This document shows positions 42,215-51,633 of a stretch of 64,000 nucleotides of DNA, piece after piece (the first letter of the stretch is position 1; every line of letters starts with the position of its first letter). Under the pieces are notes generated by a model. The model was not told the origin of the DNA and ran no database searches. It saw only the letters and a program-made list of their open reading frames with translations. Source of the DNA: an uncultured SAR116 cluster alpha proteobacterium (GTDB lineage: Bacteria > Pseudomonadota > Alphaproteobacteria > Puniceispirillales > Marisalimonadaceae); contig CABZSR010000002.1 in assembly GCA_902528415.1 (NCBI GenBank), positions 106,382 to 170,381 of the forward strand, given 5' to 3'. The position numbers were made by a program, and so were the translations under genes.

Positions 42215-43612
42215 TTAATTTTTAATTACATAACCTTTTAAACTTGTTCTGCTTATTAAGCTTCTTCCTATTTTTATATAAGTAGCAGGGTCTTGAGACT
42301 TACCGTTAACAGAAATTTCATAATGAAGGTGTGCACCTTTAACCTTACCAGTCCTGCCCATTTTACCTATAACTTGTCCTTCATTTACTATATCTCCACT
42401 TCTAACGCTTATTTTGGCTAAATGTCCATATGTTGTCATTATGCCATAATTATGTTTGATACGGACTACTTTTCCAAAGGAACCATGATAACCAGCAAAA
42501 ACAACTATTCCATCTGCTGAAACAGAAATATTTTCTTGCCAAGTCCCAGCCAAATCAATGCCATGATGCATTCTATATTTGCCCGTAACAGGATGTTTTC
42601 TTGGTCCATATGGACTAGAAACGTAGTAATGTTCCATTGGTGGTTTAAGAGGTATATCTTGAAGGGCATCTTTATAAATTGCAAGAAGGTTAAGGCGAGT
42701 TTTTAGGGTTCTAAAAAAATTATCACTATCAGGATCTATTGATTTATTATCTTTAATAATTGATGTAACACTTACTAAATCTTCGTTTTTTAGCTCAACC
42801 TTTATTAATTTAAATACATTTTCCATTTGAATAAGTTCATTATCAACTGAAGCAATAAAACGTAAACTTTTTACTTTATCATTTAGTTTAGGTGGTTTAG
42901 GAAATTGTTTGTTTTCATATGAATCAGATTTGTGACTTTCAGAGATTGAGATATTGCTATCATTGGATAATTGATTTATTGCTTTATATGGGATGTCTTG
43001 ATTTCGTGATGTTTTGTTAAATAAATCTATAGCTTGGTTATTATTAGCAATAATTGTGGTCGAATTGAAAATAACATTATCTTTTAATTCTTGATCAAGT
43101 TTTTTTGTTGTTTCTTTTAATTCCATCTTTTTTTTTATGTTATTTTCTTGAATGAATGTTTTTTGATTGAAATTTTCACTCTTGATGGCTTTATAAACAT
43201 CAACATTGTCAACATCTACTTTTGTTTTTTTAAGAATTGGAAGTGTTATATTTGATTGATCTTCAACATTAAAATTCACGTTAGTATCTGAATCATTTTC
43301 TATTAAGACATTGATGTTTGCTGAAGCTTCAGTAATTATATCGTTCTTTTTTGCTACATCTATAGCAGAATAAATACCTTTTGCAGACCAATAAATTATG
43401 CTAGTTAAACCAATTATGGTGGTTATTAGTACAGTAGTATAGTGAACGGGTTTAAAAGCAATTTCAATTGGTCCTTTTTTAGTAAAAATTAAAAAACGTC
43501 TTTCAGAAAACAGCCCTACTTTTTTATCTTTTTTTACTTCTTCTCCAAAACGTTGACCAGTCTTAACAGGAGGAAGTTTTTTACCAAATTTATTAAATGT
43601 GGCATTGACCAC
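42215..43612 (-). CDS. Membrane-anchored M23 peptidoglycan endopeptidase
   Basis: 465 residues. A cytoplasmic N terminus, one membrane helix (about residues 58-76), a long Asn/Ser-rich and coiled periplasmic stretch, and the LytM/M23 domain. It keeps the zinc ligands H-H-G-I-D and H-L-H (A-H-L-H-Y-E-I), the G-H-L loop and Y-G-H. It cuts peptide cross-bridges in peptidoglycan. It sits divergent from three bactofilin genes, a pairing known to set cell shape in several bacteria. A 124-residue membrane protein precedes it by 3 bases. Confidence 0.9.
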   Translation of the reverse strand: MVNATFNKFGKKLPPVKTGQRFGEEVKKDKKVGLFSERRFLIFTKKGPIEIAFKPVHYTTVLITTIIGLTSIIYWSAKGIYSAIDVAKKNDIITEASANINVLIENDSDTNVNFNVEDQSNITLPILKKTKVDVDNVDVYKAIKSENFNQKTFIQENNIKKKMELKETTKKLDQELKDNVIFNSTTIIANNNQAIDLFNKTSRNQDIPYKAINQLSNDSNISISESHKSDSYENKQFPKPPKLNDKVKSLRFIASVDNELIQMENVFKLIKVELKNEDLVSVTSIIKDNKSIDPDSDNFFRTLKTRLNLLAIYKDALQDIPLKPPMEHYYVSSPYGPRKHPVTGKYRMHHGIDLAGTWQENISVSADGIVVFAGYHGSFGKVVRIKHNYGIMTTYGHLAKISVRSGDIVNEGQVIGKMGRTGKVKGAHLHYEISVNGKSQDPATYIKIGRSLISRTSLKGYVIKN

Positions 43613-43615
43613 TAA

Positions 43616-43990
43616 CTACTCCATACCTAAATACAAAAAATACAAAATTCCAATATTTGACAAAATTTGCAATGAAACCATAAAAATTAATACCTTACTA
43701 GAAACCGGATTTTTCACTGATAAACTAACAGCAGGAAAAGTTTCACTTTTATTGTTCAGATTATTAATTTCTGTTTCATTTTTTTTAAAATTATTCGATT
43801 CGTGTTGTATCTTTTGATTTTGATTCGCATAACTTTTTTTATTTTCCATAGATAAAGAAATATTTGAGTTACTAGTTTGTTGATGAATTTCTAAGTGTTC
43901 ATCTTTAGAAATTTGTTCTACAGCCTCATTTTCTATCTGTATCCGCATTTGTTCTATGCGATCTCTTAAATCTATAATTTCTTCTGCCAT
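43616..43990 (-). CDS. Small membrane protein upstream of the M23 peptidase
   Basis: 124 residues. N-terminal helix I-I-D-L-R-D-R-I-E-Q-M-R-I-Q-I-E, an Asn/Ser/Gln-rich linker, and one C-terminal membrane helix (V-L-I-F-M-V-S-L-Q-I-L-S-N-I-G-I-L-Y-F-L). Shares the L-R-x-R-I-x-x-M-R motif and C-terminal anchor with the protein at 31,824. Position between bactofilins and peptidase suggests a link between cytoskeletal polymer and membrane, which is inference. Confidence 0.65.
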   Translation of the reverse strand: MAEEIIDLRDRIEQMRIQIENEAVEQISKDEHLEIHQQTSNSNISLSMENKKSYANQNQKIQHESNNFKKNETEINNLNNKSETFPAVSLSVKNPVSSKVLIFMVSLQILSNIGILYFLYLGME

Positions 43991-44171
43991 TATATGTTAC
44001 TCTAAATTTTTTAATTAAATTAATTATTATGGCAAGTTAATTGCACCATTCATACCAAATAAATACTTTTTAAATAAATTTTTTGTTTTAAGTTTATTTA
44101 TAGTAATATTATTTTAATAATAGTAAATTAAAGGACTAATTTTTTAATCAATAAGCAAAAGGATTTCCATA

Positions 44172-44516
44172 ATGCTAGGAAAAACAAACGATACTGAAAC
44201 TGATAAATCAGTTATTTCAAAAGATATGAAAATAAAAGGTAAGATTTCTGCTGAAGGTGGTTTAGTCTTGTTAGGATCAGTAGTAGGAGATATAAAGTGT
44301 CACAGTTTATCTGTTGAAGATACTGGTACATTAAAAGGCAATATAGATGCTGATGTAGTTACTATTTCAGGAAAATGCGATGGGCAAGTGTCAGGTGACG
44401 TTATTTCAATAAAATCTACTGGTAAAATTTCTGGTGAAGTTTTTTATGAAAATATTTCTATTGAAGAAGGAGCTATGGTTGAAGCTCAAATTGGTAAAAG
44501 AAAAAGTAAAAACTAG
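44172..44516 (+). CDS. Bactofilin 1
   Basis: 114 residues, nearly all the right-handed beta-helix bactofilin domain: I-K-G-K-I-S-A-E-G-G-L-V-L-L-G, then G-D-I-K-C-H-S-L, G-T-L-K-G-N-I-D-A-D-V-V-T-I-S-G. Bactofilins polymerise without nucleotide at the membrane and recruit cell-wall enzymes. First of three tandem genes with gaps of 12 and 33 bases. ATG 44,172 has AAAAGGA upstream. Confidence 0.9.
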   Translation: MLGKTNDTETDKSVISKDMKIKGKISAEGGLVLLGSVVGDIKCHSLSVEDTGTLKGNIDADVVTISGKCDGQVSGDVISIKSTGKISGEVFYENISIEEGAMVEAQIGKRKSKN

Positions 44517-44528
44517 GGGAGAATATTA

Positions 44529-44912
44529 ATGGCAAACAAACAAGCAGTATTAGGAGCAGGAGCTCGTTTTAGTGGGAAAATATCTAATGCCAGATCAATA
44601 GAAATTAATGGATACGTTGAAGCTGACTTGACAACTGAAAAGGTTACAATTGGATCTTCGGGTAAGTTTCTTGGTTCTGTGGATTCTGAGCTAGTTGTTA
44701 TTGCTGGAGAATATGAAGGTAAAATGCAAGCTGATAGTGTTTGGCTTACAGAAACATCACGCATAAGTGGCGAAGTACATTATAAATCTTTACAAATGGA
44801 TAGAGGAGCAGCTCTAAATTGTAGGGTTGTCCATAATTGGAACGAAGCTGAAACAAATAATGTAGAGGAAAAACAAGTGAATGAAGAAGATACTCAGGAA
44901 GAGCAATCTTAG
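44529..44912 (+). CDS. Bactofilin 2
   Basis: 127 residues: bactofilin core (G-A-R-F-S-G-K-I-S-N-A-R-S-I-E-I-N-G-Y-V-E-A-D, G-S-S-G-K-F-L-G-S-V-D-S-E) plus an acidic C-terminal tail (N-E-E-D-T-Q-E-E-Q-S). The tail distinguishes it from its neighbours and could serve for partner recognition. GGGGAG before the ATG. Confidence 0.9.
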   Translation: MANKQAVLGAGARFSGKISNARSIEINGYVEADLTTEKVTIGSSGKFLGSVDSELVVIAGEYEGKMQADSVWLTETSRISGEVHYKSLQMDRGAALNCRVVHNWNEAETNNVEEKQVNEEDTQEEQS

Positions 44913-44945
44913 TATAATTAATTAAGAAATTTAAAGGGATTTATT

Positions 44946-45260
44946 ATGAGTGAAGTTACATACATATCAGAAGAATTAGTGATGGAGGGTAACCTTGATT
45001 CTGCGGGATCTTCGGTTGTTGTCGCTGGAAGGTTTAAGGGAGAATTAAGGGCTAAAGATGTTCTATTAGAGGCTAATAGTATATTTGATGGTAATCTAGT
45101 TGCTGATAAAGTTACTTTAGGTGGTCTAGTAAAAGGTGAGGTTGCAGCTAATACTTTGAATGTGGCTAGTAGTGCTAAAATTGAAGGTAATTTGAAAACT
45201 AATGCTCTTTCTATAGATCTTGGTGCAGAAGTATCGGGAAGCATAACTAGGATATCTTAA
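44946..45260 (+). CDS. Bactofilin 3
   Basis: 104 residues, the shortest of the trio: M-E-G-N-L-D-S-A-G-S-S-V-V-V-A-G-R-F-K-G-E-L, then V-K-G-E-V-A-A-N-T-L-N-V-A, S-A-K-I-E-G-N-L-K-T-N-A-L. Almost no tails outside the beta-helix. The three sequences differ enough that they are old paralogues and not recent copies. Confidence 0.9.
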   Translation: MSEVTYISEELVMEGNLDSAGSSVVVAGRFKGELRAKDVLLEANSIFDGNLVADKVTLGGLVKGEVAANTLNVASSAKIEGNLKTNALSIDLGAEVSGSITRIS

Positions 45261-45282
45261 ACAATTTAAATAAGCTTGTATC

Positions 45283-45549
45283 TCAATTACTCAAAGTTGT
45301 TTTAATACAGTCTTGAAAAAATTCTTTCGTATCAACTTCCCCAGTTAATTGGGCAAGCTTCATAGCAGCATATCTTCCAGCAGCTAAGGCAACAGCAAGT
45401 TCATCTTTTTCATTAAGAGACGCTAGACAAAGATAATCTTCTATATCGTCCCTAATTCTTATTAATTTTTGTTCATAAACTTTATGTTCACAAATTATAT
45501 CCCTATTATTATTTATATTTGAGAAGTTTAGTTTAACTATTTGACCCAT
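45283..45549 (-). CDS. Unknown 88-residue protein
   Basis: Soluble and helical: Y-E-Q-K-L-I-R-I-R-D-D-I-E-D-Y-L-C-L-A-S-L, then D-E-L-A-V-A-L-A-A-G-R-Y-A-A-M-K-L-A. The central Ala-rich helix could be a dimer interface. Converges on the bactofilin operon. Not recognised. Confidence 0.55.
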   Translation of the reverse strand: MGQIVKLNFSNINNNRDIICEHKVYEQKLIRIRDDIEDYLCLASLNEKDELAVALAAGRYAAMKLAQLTGEVDTKEFFQDCIKTTLSN

Positions 45550-45646
45550 TTTAAAACCTATTCAGCTTTGATTAAAATCACATATACATTACGACAGAAT
45601 TATCATAATTTTAAATTCTTATTTAACCATTACAAAAATTATTAAT

Positions 45647-46468
45647 ATGATCAATTTCGAAATATACCAAAATGGAAAAATAAAAGAGTATAACAATAAT
45701 ATTAAATTGTTAATTGCAGAGCAAAATAAGTCATTATTTATTTTTCATGGCCTTTATGGAAGGGGAAAAAATTGGCAATCTTTTGCAAAAAAGATAAGTC
45801 AAAATGAAGAAATTTTGGTTTTTACAGTTGATTTAAGAAATCATGGTGGGAATATCTTTAAGGAAAATATGTCCTACAATCTAATGATGGAAGATATTTT
45901 TCATTTATTTGATTATCTAGGTATAGAGAAAACCAACTTGTTAGGTCATTCTATGGGTGGAAAATTAGCAATGTTAATTACCTTGTTAAGGCCGCACTAT
46001 ATAAATAATTTAATTATAGCCGATATTGCTCCAATTAATTATCCTAATGATAATCAAAATATAATTAACGCATTGTTCAACTTAGATCTAAATTTAGTTA
46101 GAAATAGAAATCATGCAGATGAATTACTGTCCAACAAAATCGAACCAAAATTTTTAAGGTCTTTCCTATTACAAAACATAAAACTTGATGATATAAAATA
46201 TAAATGGACAATAAATCTGACTGCAATAAAAAAAGGTATGAATGATTTACGATCATTTCCTAAAATTCATAAAAATAAAAATGTTGATACAAGATCATTA
46301 TGTATTTATGGACAAAAAAGTGATTATGTTAATGAAAATCATTTTCAAATTTTTAAAAATTTTTTTTCAAACGTTTTATTTCACGAAATTCAAAATGCAG
46401 GACATTTTTTACATATTGAAAACCCTGATGAATTTTATGAAGTTTCAAAAAATTTTCTTAAATATTAG
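45647..46468 (+). CDS. Alpha/beta-hydrolase (YbfF-like esterase)
   Basis: 273 residues. Oxyanion-region H-G-L-Y-G-R-G-K-N-W near residue 36, D-L-R-N-H-G, nucleophile elbow G-H-S-M-G-G (Ser about 101), and the catalytic His in A-G-H-F-L-H. This matches small acyl-CoA thioesterase/esterase proteins such as YbfF. The substrate is not known. No operon partner is obvious; purU follows 45 bases later. Confidence 0.85.
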   Translation: MINFEIYQNGKIKEYNNNIKLLIAEQNKSLFIFHGLYGRGKNWQSFAKKISQNEEILVFTVDLRNHGGNIFKENMSYNLMMEDIFHLFDYLGIEKTNLLGHSMGGKLAMLITLLRPHYINNLIIADIAPINYPNDNQNIINALFNLDLNLVRNRNHADELLSNKIEPKFLRSFLLQNIKLDDIKYKWTINLTAIKKGMNDLRSFPKIHKNKNVDTRSLCIYGQKSDYVNENHFQIFKNFFSNVLFHEIQNAGHFLHIENPDEFYEVSKNFLKY

Positions 46469-46513
46469 TTATATCATGTTGTTTCAAATTTATAAAAAAT
46501 GTATTAGGTAACC

Positions 46514-47392
46514 ATGATAAATAAAATTGAAACACATGTTTTAAAATTTTCCTGTAGGGATCAAATAGGAATTGTTTCAAAAATTTCTACCTTGCTAGCA
46601 AATTCTAGATGTAATATTGTCGAATCTAAACAATTTACAGACCACCAGAACGGAAATTTTTTTATTAGGCAAAGTTTTACACTTCATGATCCAAATATAT
46701 TAGCAAAATTACAGTATAATTTAAATTTGTTATCAAAAGAATTAAATGCAGAATTTTTCCTAGGTGAAATTGAAAGTTCTATGAATACGATAATGATGGT
46801 TTCAAAATTTGACCACTGCTTAAATGATCTTCTTTTTCGAATAAGAAGCAAATCACTTAATTTGAATGTTAAAGCAATTATTTCAAATCATAAAATTGCT
46901 GAAGATATTGCAAGATTTTCCAATATACCTTTTTATTTTTTGCCCATTAGTAAAACAAATAAAGAAAATCAAGAAGCTAAAATTAGAGAAATCATATATA
47001 ATAATGACATCCAATTAATAGTACTAGCAAGGTATATGCAAGTACTTTCCGAAGATTTCACAAATGAATTTGAAGGAAAGGTTATTAATATTCACCATAG
47101 TTTTTTGCCTAGTTTTAAAGGGGCAAAACCCTATCATCAGGCACATGAAAGAGGTGTTAAAGTTATTGGTGCTACAGCTCATTACGTTACGAAAGAATTG
47201 GATGAAGGACCTATAATTGAACAGGACACACAAGAAGTTGACCATGAAATGATGCCTAATGATTTAGTTTCAATGGGAAGAGACATAGAAGCGAGAGTTC
47301 TCTATAGAGCGTTAAAAGCTCATTCGGAAAATAGAGTTTTTTTGAATGGTAAAAGAACAATAGTTTTTAAAGGACAAAGAGTTTTGGGATGA
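46514..47392 (+). CDS. purU: Formyltetrahydrofolate deformylase
   Basis: Releases formate from 10-formyl-THF, balancing the one-carbon pool and feeding formate to purine synthesis. 292 residues: ACT domain (about 1-85; C-R-D-Q-I-G-I-V-S-K-I), then a formyltransferase fold with catalytic His and Asp region (N-I-H-H-S-F-L-P-S-F-K-G-A-K-P-Y-H, E-L-D-E-G-P-I-I-E-Q). The stop overlaps the trxB start by 4 bases (ATGA). Confidence 0.94.
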   Translation: MINKIETHVLKFSCRDQIGIVSKISTLLANSRCNIVESKQFTDHQNGNFFIRQSFTLHDPNILAKLQYNLNLLSKELNAEFFLGEIESSMNTIMMVSKFDHCLNDLLFRIRSKSLNLNVKAIISNHKIAEDIARFSNIPFYFLPISKTNKENQEAKIREIIYNNDIQLIVLARYMQVLSEDFTNEFEGKVINIHHSFLPSFKGAKPYHQAHERGVKVIGATAHYVTKELDEGPIIEQDTQEVDHEMMPNDLVSMGRDIEARVLYRALKAHSENRVFLNGKRTIVFKGQRVLG

Positions 47393-48324
47393 AAAATCAA
47401 ATAGAAAAAGTCGTCATAATTGGATCTGGTGCTGCAGGGCTTACCGCAGCTATTTATGCCGCTAGGGCAAATTTGAAACCTTTAGTTATAGAAGGAATCC
47501 AGCCTGGTGGTCAATTAACAATTACGACCGATGTCGAAAACTATCCTGGCTATGCTGATGTTGTTCAAGGACCTTGGATGATGGAACAAATGAGGTCACA
47601 AGCCTTAAATGTTGGAGCGCGGATAATTAATGATGTAGTTGTTCATGTTGATTTTAAAAAAGATAGTAAAACTATTTCGTTAGACTCTAAAAGCGTATTG
47701 TCTGCAAATACAGTTATTATAGCTACAGGTGCTCAAGCCAAGTGGTTAGGTCTTGAAAGTGAAAATAAATTTAACGGAAAAGGAGTTTCTGCATGTGCTA
47801 CATGTGATGGTTTTTTCTACAAAAACAAAGAAGTCGCTGTTATTGGGGGTGGTAATACAGCTGTTGAAGAGGCTTTATATTTATCCAATATTTGTTCAAA
47901 GGTAACATTAATTCATAGACGAGATGAGCTAAGAGCAGAAAAGATTTTGCAAGAAAGACTTTTTGCAAAGGAGAATATAAATGTAATTTGGAATAACATT
48001 GTAAGTGAAATATTAGGAGATGAAAAGGGAGTTAATTCATTAGAAATAAAGGATAAAAATTCAGACAAAACTGAGATAATTAAAGTTGAAGGTGTTTTTA
48101 TCGCTATTGGACACAGTCCTTCAACTGAACCATTTAAAGGAGTTCTTGAAATGGATACAGAAGGTTATATTGTTGCCCAAAAACCTGGAACATCTATAAC
48201 AAATATCGAAGGTATTTTTGCAGCAGGTGATTGCGTTGACAAAATTTATCGACAAGCAGTAACAGCTGCAGGTATGGGTTGTATGGCCGCTCTAGATGCT
48301 GAAAAATGGATTCAAAATCAATGA
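47389..48324 (+). CDS. trxB: Thioredoxin reductase
   Basis: Moves electrons from NADPH via FAD to thioredoxin. 311 residues: FAD motif G-S-G-A-A-G near the N terminus, the redox pair Cys136-Ala-Thr-Cys139, the NADPH motif G-G-G-N-T-A, and the C-terminal A-A-G-D-C. Normal length. Coupled to purU by a 4-base overlap. Converges on speB with a 3-base gap. Confidence 0.95.
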   Translation: MKNQIEKVVIIGSGAAGLTAAIYAARANLKPLVIEGIQPGGQLTITTDVENYPGYADVVQGPWMMEQMRSQALNVGARIINDVVVHVDFKKDSKTISLDSKSVLSANTVIIATGAQAKWLGLESENKFNGKGVSACATCDGFFYKNKEVAVIGGGNTAVEEALYLSNICSKVTLIHRRDELRAEKILQERLFAKENINVIWNNIVSEILGDEKGVNSLEIKDKNSDKTEIIKVEGVFIAIGHSPSTEPFKGVLEMDTEGYIVAQKPGTSITNIEGIFAAGDCVDKIYRQAVTAAGMGCMAALDAEKWIQNQ

Positions 48325-48327
48325 TTT

Positions 48328-49206
48328 TTAGTTATTAAGATTAATTAATTCTATTATTCCATATACCAAAGACGCTACTGTAAAATCATAAGCAATAAAA
48401 TTTTTTATTGGAGAGAACTCGACAACGTCAAATCCTATAACTTCTCGGCCTTTAATAAGTTCTTTGATTAAATTTAGACTTTCATAATATCCTAAACCTC
48501 CTGGCACAGGGGTACCTGTTGCTGGCATAACAGAGGGATCTAATGCATCCACATCAAATGATAAGTATACTTTTTTTGGAAAATTTAAAGGTAATTTAAA
48601 TTTCTTTTTATAATTAATATCCTGTGCGTCCCAAAATAAAACTTTGAAAATTTTTCTATTTTTAACTTCTTCTTCACTTAATGCACGCACTCCAAATTGT
48701 GCAATTTTATATTTTTCGTTACCAAGAAGATACATTACGCTAGCATGTGAATGAACTTCATTTTCATGATTTTGTCTCAAATCAGCATGGGCATCAATTT
48801 GTATTATTCCAATATCATCTTTATTATGTAATTCTAACCCTTTAAAAATACCGTTGACTGCGCCATAAGTAATACCATGTTCGCCGCCTAATGTGACGGG
48901 TATTTTGTTTTGCTTGCTTATTTTTTTAGTAACATTTTCAATATCATTCATAACTACTTTCAATGGTTTATTGCAATTTAAAAGCGGATGTGTGTGTATC
49001 CCGTGGACGCATGGTATGCTTTTACCCGTATACCGTTCTAATTCATTACTTGCTCTAATAATGGCTTGAGGTCCCTTAGAGGTACCTTTACCATAAGACA
49101 CAGTTTTTTCTAATGGGACTGGCACAATATGAAATTTAGCTTTATCTTTATTTTTTTCTTCTATAGAAAGCTCTGAATTTAAAAAGTGATTATTTTTATT
49201 ATTCAT
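48328..49206 (-). CDS. speB: Agmatinase
   Basis: Hydrolyses agmatine to putrescine and urea. 292 residues of the ureohydrolase family, with all Mn-binding motifs: G-G-E-H-G-I (first His), D-A-H-A-D-L (Asp/His/Asp) and S-F-D-V-D-A-L-D-P. Last gene of a four-gene polyamine operon, 12 bases after the decarboxylase. The first 25 residues are Asn/Lys-rich and variable. Agmatinase rather than arginase is favoured by the operon's arginine decarboxylase. Confidence 0.9.
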   Translation of the reverse strand: MNNKNNHFLNSELSIEEKNKDKAKFHIVPVPLEKTVSYGKGTSKGPQAIIRASNELERYTGKSIPCVHGIHTHPLLNCNKPLKVVMNDIENVTKKISKQNKIPVTLGGEHGITYGAVNGIFKGLELHNKDDIGIIQIDAHADLRQNHENEVHSHASVMYLLGNEKYKIAQFGVRALSEEEVKNRKIFKVLFWDAQDINYKKKFKLPLNFPKKVYLSFDVDALDPSVMPATGTPVPGGLGYYESLNLIKELIKGREVIGFDVVEFSPIKNFIAYDFTVASLVYGIIELINLNN

Positions 49207-49218
49207 GATTTATAAGCT

Positions 49219-50391
49219 CTATGACAATCTATTTTCAAAGTCTTTAAATGAAAAGCTTTTAACAATTTCTAAATCGTTTGTTTTACTGTCCCATATTGCT
49301 ATAGATGGCAATTTTACACCATTAAAATTACTAGTTTTTACCATAGTATAATGTGCTTGATCTAGTAGGGCTACTCTTTCGCCTATTTTGGGAATATCAG
49401 TAAAATTATACTCACCAATTATATCACCAGCCAGACAACTAGGTCCTCCCAAAATAATTTTATGTCCATTATCTGGTTCATTAAGAAGGGCAGGTCTATA
49501 TGGTGCTTCAATTACGTCTGGAATGTGTGATGTGGCACTTATATCTGTAATCGCAATATTTGGAGATAGTGAATTGCTAGGTTTAAAAAAATCGAGTATT
49601 TCTCCAATTAAAATACCACTATCTAAAACCACTGCTTCTCCAGGTTCAATATATATTTGGCAATTTGTCTCATTAGAAACTTTTTTCAAAAAATATTTTA
49701 GTTCATTAAGCTGATAATCTTTTCTTGTGATATGATGTCCACCACCTAAATTTATCCATTTTATATTGGTAATTATAGGTGTAAGTGAATTTTTTAATTC
49801 ATTCCATGTATTTTCTAAGGGTTTAAAATTTTGTTCGCATAATGAATGAAAATGAATTCCATCAATTTTGTCTATATCGTAATTAATTAAATCCTTCAAA
49901 TGTACACCTAAACGAGAACTAATTCCCGCAGAACTATACTTATTAATTCTAACTTCTGAATAAAGTGGGTTAATTCTTATCCCAACTTCATTATTGAATT
50001 TTTTAGAGATATCATAAAAAGTATTGATTTGGTTAAAAGAATTAAAAATAATATGGTCAGATATTTTAGAAATTTCATCAAATTCATCTTTTTTAAATGC
50101 AGGTGAATAAGTGCTGATTTCCCCTTTAAAATATTTATTAGCCAACTTTGCTTCATATAAACCTGAACAACATGAACCATCTAAGTATTCTGATATTAAG
50201 TCTGCAAGTGAAAAAGTTGAAAAAGCTTTTAAAGCAATTAGAATTTTTATGTTTGTTTCTTTTTTAAGTTCAAATAAAATTTCTAAGTTATTTTGTAATG
50301 CTATTTTGTCTATTACAAAGCATGGACTTGGTAATCTTTTCAAATCAAGTTTATTAAAATTTTTAGGGTTTCCACCCATTGTTTGTAACAT
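49219..50391 (-). CDS. nspC: Carboxy(nor)spermidine decarboxylase
   Basis: 390 residues of the alanine-racemase-fold PLP decarboxylases. The PLP lysine is Lys55 in I-A-L-K-A-F. G-G-G-H-H-I binds phosphate, E-P-G-E-A-V is the conserved glutamate region, and C-S-G-L-Y-E near residue 80 is typical of CANSDC. It removes the carboxyl group from carboxyspermidine (or carboxynorspermidine) to give spermidine. It follows the dehydrogenase that makes its substrate by 8 bases. Putrescine supply by speA/speB suggests spermidine as product. Confidence 0.9.
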   Translation of the reverse strand: MLQTMGGNPKNFNKLDLKRLPSPCFVIDKIALQNNLEILFELKKETNIKILIALKAFSTFSLADLISEYLDGSCCSGLYEAKLANKYFKGEISTYSPAFKKDEFDEISKISDHIIFNSFNQINTFYDISKKFNNEVGIRINPLYSEVRINKYSSAGISSRLGVHLKDLINYDIDKIDGIHFHSLCEQNFKPLENTWNELKNSLTPIITNIKWINLGGGHHITRKDYQLNELKYFLKKVSNETNCQIYIEPGEAVVLDSGILIGEILDFFKPSNSLSPNIAITDISATSHIPDVIEAPYRPALLNEPDNGHKIILGGPSCLAGDIIGEYNFTDIPKIGERVALLDQAHYTMVKTSNFNGVKLPSIAIWDSKTNDLEIVKSFSFKDFENRLS

Positions 50392-50399
50392 ATTAAGCT

Positions 50400-51605
50400 C
50401 TAAAAATTCAGACTATCGTTTAATTGAATAGTTTTAGTGGGTAACCCGTGTTGATTAAGAAGTTCCATAAATGGATCTGGGTTAAACTGTTCTATATTCC
50501 ATACACCAGGTCTGAACCATTTTTTTTGGAGCACCAACAGTGATCCAATCATTGCTGGCACACCTGTTGTGTATGAAACTGCTTGACTTCCAACTTCATC
50601 GTAGCAATCTTCGTGATTACATATATTGTAAGTATAAAATGTTTTTTCTATATTATTTTTTCTACCAGTAATAATAGTACCAATACATGTTTTACCTTTT
50701 GTTGTTTCACCAAGACTACCAGGATCTGGAAGAACGGTTTTTAAAAATTGTAATGGAACTATCTCTACTCCATCATAATTTACTGGCACTATTGATGTCA
50801 TTCCAATATTTTTAAGTACTTCAAGGTGCTTTAAATAGTTATCGCCAAAAGTCATCCAAAACCTAGCTCTTTTTATTTCTGGAAAATGTTTGATAAGGCT
50901 CTCTAATTCTTCGTGATACATCAGATACATATTCTTATGACCAATTTCAGGAAAATTAAATAATATTTTATTTTTTAGTGCAGGACCAATTTTCCATTGT
51001 TTATCCTCCCAGTATTTACTATTAGATGTTACTTCTCTAATATTAATTTCGGGATTAAAGTTTGTGGCAAATGGATGGCCATGATCCCCATCATTGCAGT
51101 CTAGAATGTCTAAACTATCTATGCAATCAAGATAATGTTTTTTCGTATAGGCAGTAAAAACGTTTGTTACGCCAGGATCAAAGCCAGATCCTAGAAGTGC
51201 CATAATTCCTTTCTCTTCAAAACTTTTCATATAATCCCACTGCCACTTGTATTCAAATTTTGCTTCATCTTTTGGCTCATAATTGGCAGTGTCCAAATAA
51301 TGTGTTTTTGTAATAAGACAAGCATCCATGATATTAAGATCTTGATAAGGAAGTGCTAGATTAACTACTAAAAAGGGTTTGAATTTGTTGATTACAGAGA
51401 CAGTTTCATTAACATTATCAGCATCTAACTCTATAATTGTAATATTGACGTTATATTTTGTTTTCACACTGTTTTTAATTTTTAAGCATTTATCCAAAGT
51501 TCTACTGGCTAAAATTATGTTAGTAAAAACTCTTGAAATTCTTGCCATTTTGTGAATAGTAACATGACTTACACCGCCTGCACCAATAACTAAAACACTT
51601 TGCAT
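50400..51605 (-). CDS. Carboxy(nor)spermidine dehydrogenase (saccharopine-dehydrogenase family)
   Basis: 401 residues. Rossmann start V-L-V-I-G-A-G-G-V-S-H-V, then D-T-A-N-Y-E-P, A-L-L-G-S-G-F-D-P-G-V-T-N-V-F and the catalytic domain with H-G-H-P-F-A-T-N-F-N-P-E-I. It condenses aspartate semialdehyde with putrescine and reduces the Schiff base with NADPH. AGGAGAT lies 6 bases before the ATG. Middle of the polyamine operon. Lysine-pathway saccharopine dehydrogenase is less likely given the neighbours. Confidence 0.9.
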   Translation of the reverse strand: MQSVLVIGAGGVSHVTIHKMARISRVFTNIILASRTLDKCLKIKNSVKTKYNVNITIIELDADNVNETVSVINKFKPFLVVNLALPYQDLNIMDACLITKTHYLDTANYEPKDEAKFEYKWQWDYMKSFEEKGIMALLGSGFDPGVTNVFTAYTKKHYLDCIDSLDILDCNDGDHGHPFATNFNPEINIREVTSNSKYWEDKQWKIGPALKNKILFNFPEIGHKNMYLMYHEELESLIKHFPEIKRARFWMTFGDNYLKHLEVLKNIGMTSIVPVNYDGVEIVPLQFLKTVLPDPGSLGETTKGKTCIGTIITGRKNNIEKTFYTYNICNHEDCYDEVGSQAVSYTTGVPAMIGSLLVLQKKWFRPGVWNIEQFNPDPFMELLNQHGLPTKTIQLNDSLNF

Positions 51606-51633
51606 TTAAATCTCCTAAAATTTTAGCAATTTA

